Positions 1-5,542 of a stretch of 6,363 nt of DNA are shown here, in pieces. Origin of the DNA: Bacillota bacterium (lineage in GTDB: Bacteria; Bacillota; Clostridia; Peptostreptococcales; Natronincolaceae); contig JAEWHG010000115.1 of assembly GCA_023387935.1 (NCBI GenBank), forward strand, positions 1 through 6,363. Direction: 5' to 3'. How positions within the stretch are numbered: position 1 is the first letter of the stretch; every line of letters begins with the position of its first letter. The position numbers were made by a program, and so were the translations under genes. The notes beneath the pieces were generated by a model, which saw nothing but the letters and a program-made list of their open reading frames with translations, was not told the DNA's origin and did no database searches.

Positions 1-15
1 ATAAATAAAACATAC

Positions 16-24
16 TGCTAAAAT
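16..24 (+). promoter_or_regulatory. Candidate extended -10 promoter element for the DMSO reductase operon
   Basis: The sequence TGC-TAAAAT matches an extended -10 element (TGn followed by 5 of 6 bases of TATAAT). It would place the transcription start near position 30 and leave a leader of about 38 nt before the chaperone gene. The matching -35 box would fall at or before the window edge, so it cannot be judged. The region is AT-rich and such matches arise easily by chance, so this is a weak call. Confidence 0.22.
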
Positions 25-68
25 TCAACTTGCTTTTTAAGTTTGTGAAGGTCTAAGCAAAGGAGCTG

Positions 69-773
69 ATGAAAGTGGAGAACAAGCTTAATGATTTAGT
101 ATACACTATAGCCGATAGAGCATATGGGTATACTTTCTTAAAAAATTTATTTTTTGTAGAGCCTGAAAAGTCTTATTTACAAGGTCTATTAAAAGAAGAT
201 CATGTTAGCGATTTTCCCTATTCTAGATATAACGAGAAGATTAAGACAGGCTTAGATGGATTTAAAAAATCTCTGGAAGATATGGATTTAGATAATGATA
301 ATGTCATTAGTAAATTAAGATGGGATTATACTAGGATGTTCATAGGTCCAGATAGTTTGCCAGCACCACCTTGGGAATCTTCTTATGTAAATAAAGATAA
401 GCTTCTATTTCAAGAAGAAACTCTGCAAGTTAGAAGGTCATATCTAAAGTACAATTTTGTTGGAAGCAATTACCCTCATGAAGCGGATGATCATATAGCT
501 TTAGAATTAGACTTCATGTCTAAATTGTCTGTTAAAGTTATAGAGTCAATAGAGGCAAATAAGGAATTAGAAAATATTTTAGAGATATTAATAGACCAAA
601 AAAGCTTTTTAGAGGAGCATTTAAATAAATGGGTTTTTGAATTTGCAAAGAAAATAAAAGAATGTGCAGAGACTGATTATTTTATATTTATATCAGATAT
701 TTTAATGGAATTTATAAAAGAAGACTGTAAATCACTAGACGAGAATATCTCTACCATAAGAAAACTTAAATAA
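69..773 (+). CDS. TorD/DmsD-family molybdoenzyme maturation chaperone
   Basis: Cytoplasmic chaperone (234 residues, all-helical family) that would bind the Tat signal and apo-form of the neighbouring DmsA-like subunit and hold back export until the molybdenum cofactor is inserted. Family hallmarks are visible in order: LRWDYTRMFIG at 83-93, the proline-rich PAPPWESS at 98-105, the acidic-histidine segment ADDHIALELDFM at 139-150, and FLEEHLNKW at 180-188. These correspond to the conserved P-x-P-P-x-E-S, D-H and H-L-x-x-W regions of the TorD/NarJ superfamily. There is no signal peptide or membrane segment. Length is normal for the family. AAAGGAG (59-65) is only 3 nt from this ATG; a GTG at position 75 has a more usual 9-nt spacing and would remove two residues, so the exact start is uncertain. 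The gene leads the operon, 17 nt before the catalytic subunit. It could equally be called DmsD-like; the partner is inferred from position. Confidence 0.9.
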   Translation: MKVENKLNDLVYTIADRAYGYTFLKNLFFVEPEKSYLQGLLKEDHVSDFPYSRYNEKIKTGLDGFKKSLEDMDLDNDNVISKLRWDYTRMFIGPDSLPAPPWESSYVNKDKLLFQEETLQVRRSYLKYNFVGSNYPHEADDHIALELDFMSKLSVKVIESIEANKELENILEILIDQKSFLEEHLNKWVFEFAKKIKECAETDYFIFISDILMEFIKEDCKSLDENISTIRKLK

Positions 774-790
774 TATTGGGAGGGGCAAGA

Positions 791-3355
791 ATGAAAAATT
801 TGTTAAAAGATACATTAGAAACTAAATTTAAAAGAAGAACTTTTTTAAAACTTACTGCTATTACATCCTTAGGAGTAGGCCTATTAGGCTGTAAAAATGA
901 ATTAGAAGAAGTTAGTGAAGAAACTGCTACAGAAATAATAGAAAAAGAAGGAGAATGGATAACAGCTGCTTGTTGGCATAATTGTGGCGGTAGATGTTTA
1001 AATAAGGCGTATGTAGTTGATGGAGTAGTATTAAAGCAAAAAACAGATGATATAAATGAAGACACTCCAGATTTTCCACAACAAAGAGCTTGTGCAAGAG
1101 GTAGATCTCAAAGAAAACAAGTTTTCTCAGCAGATAGAATTAAATACCCTATGAAGAGAAAGAACTGGGCACCAGGTGGTGGAAAGAAAGAACTAAGAGG
1201 TATGGATGAATGGGAGAGAATCTCTTGGGATGAAGCATTAGATATAGTAGCTGGAGAAATAAAAAGAATTAAAGAAACTCATGGTCAAGATTCAATACTT
1301 TCTTGGGGTAGTGAAATTGAAAGAACCCTTAATCTTTATGGAGGAACTGTTACTGCATGGGGAAGTACTTCATGGGGAACTTGGTATCATACAGGACCAG
1401 ATATGGGTGTAGGTGATGGTTGGACTGTTAGACCAATCAATGATAGATTTGACATGAGAAATAGTGACTTAATAGTTATGTGGGGAGCAAATCCAGCTTG
1501 GAGTAGTGGAAATAATGGAATGTATAATTATATTCAAGCTAAAAAGGCTGGAGCTAAATTTATTTTTATAGATCCTTTTTACAATGATAGTGCTAGAGTT
1601 TTGGCAGATCAATGGATACCAATTAGACCAGCAACAGATCATGCCTTTGCCTTGGCAGTTGCATATACTCTAATAGATGAAGATAGAGAAGACAACCCAC
1701 TAATTGACTGGAATTTCTTAAAGAAATATACTGTCGGCTTTGACAAAGAAACTATGCCCGAAGGCAAAGAAAACGAAGAAAACTTTAAAGATTATGTTTT
1801 AGGTAAATACGATAAAACTCCTAAGACTCCTGAGTGGGCTTCTGAAATTTGTGGTGTTGAACCACAGGTAATTAGAGAATTTGCTCGTGAATATGCTACT
1901 GCTGAAAAAGCAGCTTTAATAACTGGATGGGCACCAGCAAGAGTAAATAATAATGATTCTTGGCCGCAAGCTTTCATGACTTTAGGATTTATGACAGGAA
2001 ACTTTGGAGCACCAGGAAAGATGACAGGAATTAGCTGTCACTTTGTAGCAGGAAATGGTGGACCAGAGTTAATTACCATAGGATCTAATGGATTACCAAG
2101 TATTCCTAATCCATCAAAGGTAACAATTAACAATAGTCAGATTTGGGATGCAATACTAACTAAGAAATATGTAGCAGGAAAAGATGATATTAAAGATTGT
2201 AATATAGAAATGATTTATCATGGTGGGGCATCAAGACTTAACCAGCTGTGTGGAGCAACTAAAGGAATTGAAGCCCATAGAGCTGTAGAATTTGTTGTAT
2301 CTAATCATTATAACCTAAATACTAATGCTAAGTATTCAGATATAGTACTTCCTATTACTACTCAATGGGAAAGATACGGATATTATAAACAAAACCAAGA
2401 GGCTATATTCTACGCAAGACAAGTAGTAGAACCACTATACGAAGCTAAAGATGATATGTGGATAGCGTGTGAAATAGCTAAAAGATTAGGAATTGATCCA
2501 ACAGAGCAAATAGAACCAATTTCATTAAAGCAACAAATATTTAATGAGACTGCTGGAGCTAAGGTTATGAAAGAAGATGGTAAGACATGGGAAAATTTAG
2601 TGGAAATCACTAAAGAAGACATTGATGCCTTAGGGGTAGAAGGAAAGCCTCAAAAGGGAAGAATACCTTATAAACAATTTGAAAAAGATGGAGCATACCA
2701 AGTTAAGAGAACTCCAGGAGACAATTTCACTTATATACATTTAAAAGATTTTATAGATGACCCAGTGAAAAATGCTTTAGATACAGATACTGGTAAGCTT
2801 GAAATATACTGTGAAAGAATTGCAAATAGAGTAAGAGATTTTGGATTTACAGAAGTGAGTCCAATACCAAAATATACTAGACCTACAGAAGGATATGAGG
2901 ATACTTACTCTAATTGGGAAAATAAAGTTAAGGGTGAATATCCACTACAGCTTTTCACTATTCATCATCAGAGAAGATCTCACTCAGTATTTGATAATGT
3001 TGGTTGGCTAAGAGAAGCGTTTCCACACGAGCTAATAATGAATCCAGAGGATGGAAATGCATTAGGCATCAAAGAAGGAGATATTGTAAAAATAGAAAGT
3101 AGACACGGAGCCGTAATTAGACCTGTAATATTTACAGAAAGAATGAAACCAGGTGTTATTACTCTAGGACAAGGTGCTTGGATTGAAATGGATGAAAAGC
3201 TAGGAGTAGATATTGGTGGTAATACTAATATTCTAAACGGTGGAATCCCGACAGGACAAGGTCATATGGGATGGAATTCATGTAATGTTAAGGTTGAAAA
3301 AGTAGACTATGATCTATTAAAAGACCATGAATGGCCAGCAAGAGAAGTCTTATAA
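791..3355 (+). CDS. dmsA: DMSO reductase family molybdopterin catalytic subunit (DmsA/YnfE type), Tat-exported
   Basis: Catalytic subunit (854 residues) binding bis-MGD molybdenum and one [4Fe-4S] cluster; expected to reduce DMSO or a related S-/N-oxide or oxyanion outside the membrane. The N-terminus has a twin-arginine motif KRRTFLK (R15, R16), a hydrophobic stretch, then LLGC with C34 as a possible lipidation site. The cluster motif is C61-x3-C65-x3-C69 with C101 in RACARGRS. The molybdopterin oxidoreductase core follows, including MWGANPAWSSG (230-240) and QWIPIRPATDHA (274-285). S194, in GSTSWG, aligns by eye with the Mo-ligand serine of DmsA. The dinucleotide-binding domain covers about 717-840 (LGQGAW). 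Resemblance to remembered E. coli DmsA continues end to end and length is normal. The reading frame is open from TTG 776, but the ATG at 791 sits 5 nt after GGGAGGGG, so 791 is chosen. The gene lies between chaperone and DmsB genes. Substrate cannot be fixed from sequence; selenate or another oxide is possible. Confidence 0.94.
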   Translation: MKNLLKDTLETKFKRRTFLKLTAITSLGVGLLGCKNELEEVSEETATEIIEKEGEWITAACWHNCGGRCLNKAYVVDGVVLKQKTDDINEDTPDFPQQRACARGRSQRKQVFSADRIKYPMKRKNWAPGGGKKELRGMDEWERISWDEALDIVAGEIKRIKETHGQDSILSWGSEIERTLNLYGGTVTAWGSTSWGTWYHTGPDMGVGDGWTVRPINDRFDMRNSDLIVMWGANPAWSSGNNGMYNYIQAKKAGAKFIFIDPFYNDSARVLADQWIPIRPATDHAFALAVAYTLIDEDREDNPLIDWNFLKKYTVGFDKETMPEGKENEENFKDYVLGKYDKTPKTPEWASEICGVEPQVIREFAREYATAEKAALITGWAPARVNNNDSWPQAFMTLGFMTGNFGAPGKMTGISCHFVAGNGGPELITIGSNGLPSIPNPSKVTINNSQIWDAILTKKYVAGKDDIKDCNIEMIYHGGASRLNQLCGATKGIEAHRAVEFVVSNHYNLNTNAKYSDIVLPITTQWERYGYYKQNQEAIFYARQVVEPLYEAKDDMWIACEIAKRLGIDPTEQIEPISLKQQIFNETAGAKVMKEDGKTWENLVEITKEDIDALGVEGKPQKGRIPYKQFEKDGAYQVKRTPGDNFTYIHLKDFIDDPVKNALDTDTGKLEIYCERIANRVRDFGFTEVSPIPKYTRPTEGYEDTYSNWENKVKGEYPLQLFTIHHQRRSHSVFDNVGWLREAFPHELIMNPEDGNALGIKEGDIVKIESRHGAVIRPVIFTERMKPGVITLGQGAWIEMDEKLGVDIGGNTNILNGGIPTGQGHMGWNSCNVKVEKVDYDLLKDHEWPAREVL

Positions 3356-3370
3356 AGGGAGGATTAAATC

Positions 3371-3895
3371 ATGGGTCAAAAAGGATTTTACTACAATAAA
3401 AATAATTGTATAGGTTGTAAAGTATGTCAAATAGCCTGTAAGGATATTAATGGTCTAGAAGTGGGAACAGACCTTAGACATGTTGAATATATAGAAGAGG
3501 GAAAATATCCAAATCCAAAATTCTATTATATTTCTATGTCTTGTAATCACTGCGAAAGTCCTGCTTGTGTACCAGTATGTCCAGTAGGTGCCTTAGTTAA
3601 GGATGAAGAAACAGGATTAGTTTTACACAATGAAGAAAAGTGCATAGGATGCAGAGCTTGTGAAAATGCCTGTCCATATGGAGCAATTCAATATATAGAA
3701 GCAAAAGGAAAAACAGCAAAATGCGACGGATGTTATAAACTTGTAAAAAAAGGCGAAAAACCAGCATGTGTAGCAGGCTGTGTAACTAGAACTTTAAACT
3801 TTGGAGATATAGATAAACTTGAAAAAGAATACAAAAATGCTAAGCCCTTTAAAAATTTAGGTGACACAAATCCATCATTTTTAATAGAGGAATAA
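3371..3895 (+). CDS. dmsB: DmsB-type four-cluster [4Fe-4S] electron transfer subunit
   Basis: Electron-transfer subunit (174 residues) that would pass electrons to the cluster in the adjacent catalytic subunit. Sixteen cysteines form four [4Fe-4S] motifs: C13-x2-C16-x2-C19-x3-C23; C58-x2-C61-x4-C66-x3-C70; C91-x2-C94-x2-C97-x3-C101; and C118-x2-C121-x11-C133-x3-C137. Segments such as SCNHCESPAC, CIGCRACENACPYGA and AKCDGCY are typical of DmsB/NrfC-type subunits. The C-terminus is shorter than remembered E. coli DmsB (about 205 residues), lacking its extended tail. There is no signal peptide, so it would be exported with the catalytic subunit by Tat, as in known DMSO reductases. GGGAGG (3357-3362) lies 8 nt before the ATG, and the gap from the preceding gene is 15 nt, so the genes are clearly cotranscribed. 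A strong hairpin terminator follows the stop codon directly. No DmsC-like anchor gene comes next. Confidence 0.94.
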   Translation: MGQKGFYYNKNNCIGCKVCQIACKDINGLEVGTDLRHVEYIEEGKYPNPKFYYISMSCNHCESPACVPVCPVGALVKDEETGLVLHNEEKCIGCRACENACPYGAIQYIEAKGKTAKCDGCYKLVKKGEKPACVAGCVTRTLNFGDIDKLEKEYKNAKPFKNLGDTNPSFLIEE

Positions 3896-3944
3896 AAAAA
3901 CAAGTTAATAGATTGGGTGAAACCAATCTATTAACTTGTTTTTT
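3895..3944 (+). terminator. Strong hairpin terminator ending the chaperone-dmsA-dmsB unit
   Basis: A perfect inverted repeat starts on the last base of the dmsB stop codon. CAAGTTAATAGATTGG (3901-3916) pairs with CCAATCTATTAACTTG (3923-3938) around the 6-nt loop GTGAAA. The flanking A6 (3895-3900) and T6 (3939-3944) extend the pairing to 22 bp. The 3' T-tract is that of an intrinsic terminator; because the 5' side is an A-tract it could also act on the opposite strand. It separates dmsB from the next iron-sulfur gene, whose expression therefore needs read-through or its own promoter. Confidence 0.9.
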
Positions 3945-3983
3945 AGCAGTTTAAATTTGTGACCACTATTGTTAAAAGGAGGT
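3945..3983 (+). promoter_or_regulatory. Leader of the multicluster ferredoxin gene, with motif shared with the operon leader and a consensus RBS
   Basis: This short leader holds AAAAGGAGGT (3974-3983), an almost ideal ribosome binding site 8 nt before the ATG at 3992. Just upstream, TTTAAATTTGTGA (3950-3962) matches TTTAAGTTTGTGA (36-48) in front of the chaperone gene at 12 of 13 positions, at a similar distance from the ribosome binding site. I see no good -35/-10 pair in the roughly 30 nt between the terminator T-tract and the ribosome binding site. The shared motif might be a regulator site or an RNA leader element. The RBS is secure; the regulatory reading is inference. Confidence 0.4.
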
Positions 3984-3991
3984 AGTTTGTA

Positions 3992-5086
3992 ATGTTATTA
4001 AAGTATTTCATTGAAAAGGTGGCAGTAGAAAATGTACCTAAAATAGAAAAAAAAAGCTGCCTCCATTATAAAAATGATAATGATCCATGTAACAATTGTT
4101 TAGAATCATGTCCAACTGCAGCCATTGTAAAAAAAGATCAGGCTCTTGTTATTAAAGAAGAACTTTGTATCGGTTGTGGCATATGTAAGGTAACCTGCCC
4201 TAGTCATTCAATTACCATGAAACATTTTGGAGAAAATAACATACCTAAAGCTATTAAAAATAATGAAACAGTAGTATTTGGATGTAACTACGGAAAATCA
4301 AAGGGTAATGTAATGGTTCCTTGCTTGAACGGATTACACCCAGAATTATTAGCATTACTAATTCTTCATTTTAAAGAAAAAAAACTAATTTTCAACTTAA
4401 GTAGTTGTACTGCTTGCTCTATAAATAGTAAGGCTTTAACTTTTGAGACTTCACTTAAAAAAGCATTAGATTTTTTGAAAAATATAAAATCATATACAGA
4501 GCCTGAAGTAATTTTAAATGAGGAAAAATTGCCAGATATGAATCCAACATCCATTACCAGAAGAGATCTTTTTAATATTATTAAAGAAGGCTCCGTAAAT
4601 CAAGCAACAGAGATGATTAGTAGTGTGTGGGGTAATAGTGTGGATAATACATTAAATCATAGGGAAAAACTTTTAGATTTAATCAATGGATTAATGAAAG
4701 AAGAAAAATTTGAAATTAATCCAGAAAGCAATTTGTTTTCTAATTATGTAGTAAATTCAAAATGTAACGGATGTAACTATTGCCAGGTCATTTGTCCTTA
4801 CAAAGCTTGGGAGAAAGAAGAAACTCAAGATACCTACACTCTTAGTTTTAATTCTGGTAAATGTAGAAGTTGTGGTCAGTGTATAAGAAAATGTCCTCAA
4901 AAGGCAATTGAAAGGGCAAAGCTATTTTCTGATGCTTTTAAAGGATATATTAAAAAGATTGAAAAACCAAGGATAAAGTGCAAGAAGTGTAATAGTAGAT
5001 TTGTTTTAACTGAAAAAGATAATGAATTATGTTCAACTTGCAAAAAACGTGAAGAACTAAGAAGATCACTTTTCAAGAAAAATTGA
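3992..5086 (+). CDS. Multicluster 4Fe-4S ferredoxin-like protein with central cysteine domain and C-terminal zinc ribbon
   Basis: Probable cytoplasmic electron-transfer protein (364 residues) linked to the reductase operon; exact role unknown. Two iron-sulfur modules lie at each end. The N-terminal ones are C23-x9-C33-x2-C36-x3-C40 (with CLHYK at its start, a variant first-cysteine spacing) and C59-x2-C62-x2-C65-x3-C69. The C-terminal ones are C258/C261/C264/C268 and C291/C294/C297/C301. The central region (about 95-165) has C98, VPCLNGL (C111) and CTAC (C139, C142). I recall this pattern from ferredoxin-like proteins near other molybdoenzymes, but cannot verify it here. The tail has C330-x2-C333 and C347-x2-C350, a likely zinc ribbon or rubredoxin-like site, and ends very basic. 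There is no signal peptide and no membrane span. The ATG is set by the strong upstream RBS. It follows the dmsB terminator by 47 nt on the same strand. It could supply electrons to the reductase, or act in cluster or enzyme assembly. Confidence 0.82.
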   Translation: MLLKYFIEKVAVENVPKIEKKSCLHYKNDNDPCNNCLESCPTAAIVKKDQALVIKEELCIGCGICKVTCPSHSITMKHFGENNIPKAIKNNETVVFGCNYGKSKGNVMVPCLNGLHPELLALLILHFKEKKLIFNLSSCTACSINSKALTFETSLKKALDFLKNIKSYTEPEVILNEEKLPDMNPTSITRRDLFNIIKEGSVNQATEMISSVWGNSVDNTLNHREKLLDLINGLMKEEKFEINPESNLFSNYVVNSKCNGCNYCQVICPYKAWEKEETQDTYTLSFNSGKCRSCGQCIRKCPQKAIERAKLFSDAFKGYIKKIEKPRIKCKKCNSRFVLTEKDNELCSTCKKREELRRSLFKKN

Positions 5087-5266
5087 AAATATTATATATG
5101 AACAAGAATAATAACTAAAAAATTGATGCAATACGGGTCTTTATTTAGCAAGATAAAAGATAGAAGTTCAATTATTAGACCATCCAGAGGTACTGTAATG
5201 CTACCAATATTTTTCATGGTAGGGAAAATTCAAATACTGGTTAAACAGAGAGTTTAAACTTCATGT

Positions 5267-5331
5267 AAAAAAGAACCTCCTTGTATTTGGTTTTTGGACA
5301 AAGCCATTAAACCACAAGAAGGTTCTTTTTT
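5267..5331. terminator. Long hairpin with A/T-tract flanks, probable bidirectional terminator
   Basis: The 18-nt arm AAAAAAGAACCTCCTTGT (5267-5284) pairs with ACAAGAAGGTTCTTTTTT (5314-5331) with one mismatch (C5279 against A5319). In a - strand transcript that position becomes a G-U wobble, so the stem is continuous in that direction. Inside it, GGTTT (5289-5293) pairs with AAACC (5309-5313) and TGG (5295-5297) with CCA (5304-5306). The T-run on the 3' side of both strands fits an intrinsic terminator working either way. On the + strand it would stop transcripts from the ferredoxin-like gene about 180 nt after its stop codon. It could instead be a short inverted-repeat element; I cannot tell without genomic copies. 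Confidence 0.65.
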
Positions 5332-5373
5332 CATTATTAAATTTTTTCTAATGTGAATCTGTAATTATTTCTT

Positions 5374-5402
5374 TGATGCAACACTAGAAGTAACTGATGC
5401 AA
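5374..5402 (+). repeat. Two direct TGATGCAA octamers spaced by 21 bp
   Basis: TGATGCAA occurs at 5374-5381 and again at 5395-5402, a start-to-start distance of 21 bp, which is about two helical turns. A third copy lies at 5124-5131; its extended form TTGATGCAATAC matches TTGATGCAACAC (5373-5384) at 11 of 12 positions. The two close copies overlap the candidate -35 region of the defence gene, so they may be tandem regulator sites. They could also be remnants of a mobile element end, or chance in AT-rich DNA. Confidence 0.35.
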
Positions 5403-5422
5403 AGTTTTTTATCATTTATAAC
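5394..5422 (+). promoter_or_regulatory. Weak candidate promoter for the McrB-like gene
   Basis: TATAAC (5417-5422) matches the -10 consensus at five of six bases and is preceded, after a 17-nt spacer, by CTGATG (5394-5399), a poor -35 match. Transcription would start near 5429 and give a leader of about 113 nt. An alternative pair is TTGTTG (5431-5436) with TATTAA (5454-5459), also 17 nt apart and also weak. Some promoter is expected here because a terminator-like hairpin lies just upstream. Confidence 0.22.
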
Positions 5423-5473
5423 ACCTTTTATTGTTGTTTTAATTAATAAATACTATTAAATTAGAAGGATAAC

Positions 5474-5542
5474 ATGGAAATATATTGAATTACTATGTTA
5501 AGCGAAAAAACATATGACATAACAAGCAGGGATGGGATATAG
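5474..5542 (+). other. Possible leader reading frame, interrupted by TGA, ending on the McrB-like gene start
   Basis: AGAAGGA (5463-5469) is placed well for an ATG at 5474, but that frame reads only M-E-I-Y before TGA (5486-5488). The same frame resumes with an ATG at 5495 and runs 15 codons (MLSEKTYDITSRDGI) to TAG at 5540-5542. The last base of that TAG is the first base of the GTG start of the downstream gene. This could be a leader peptide with translational coupling, a decayed short gene, or coincidence. Nothing in the residues is recognisable. Confidence 0.2.

Larger units (their letters stand above)
5087..5541. other. 455-base intergenic region without a convincing gene
   Basis: Nothing here reads as a normal gene. 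A 43-codon frame (5126-5257, +) lacks a ribosome binding site and I recognise no family in it. A 26-codon frame on the - strand (5334-5254) lies over the hairpin and also lacks one. The stretch contains a long hairpin (5267-5331), a small dyad CTACCA/TGGTAG (5201-5206 and 5217-5222), three copies of TGATGCAA (5124, 5374, 5395), a weak promoter candidate and a tiny leader-like frame next to the downstream gene. It looks like a junction between a metabolic and a defence segment. A decayed mobile element is possible, but no transposase remnant can be identified. Confidence 0.5.

Noticed and set aside
776..790. Upstream TTG-initiated extension of the DmsA-like gene (five extra residues)
   Set aside because: The TTG lies on the ribosome binding site itself (GGGAGGGG, 778-785), and the ATG at 791 has ideal 5-nt spacing and leads directly into the Tat signal.
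766..1065. 99-codon reading frame on the - strand
   Set aside because: It lies opposite the dmsA signal and cluster region, has no family resemblance and is explained by the codon usage of the real gene.
1364..1376. Selenocysteine or cysteine as molybdenum ligand in the catalytic subunit
   Set aside because: The position aligning with the DmsA ligand is serine (S194), and there is no in-frame TGA in the gene.
1792..2622. Minus-strand frames at 1792-1977 and 2410-2622
   Set aside because: Both are antisense shadows inside dmsA with low-complexity, unrecognisable products.
4366..4554. 62-codon reading frame on the - strand
   Set aside because: It is antisense to the ferredoxin-like gene and its product is dominated by residues expected from reversed lysine-rich codons.
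5126..5257. 43-codon + strand frame in the intergenic region, considered as a transposase remnant or small protein
   Set aside because: It has no ribosome binding site, I recognise no family and it shows no sign of a longer interrupted frame, so a gene or mobile element claim is not supportable.
5254..5334. 26-codon - strand frame across the long hairpin
   Set aside because: There is no ribosome binding site before its ATG, and the composition follows the inverted repeat.
5124..5402. Insertion sequence bounded by TGATGCAA copies
   Set aside because: The copies are in direct rather than inverted orientation, there is no transposase, and no target duplication can be defined.
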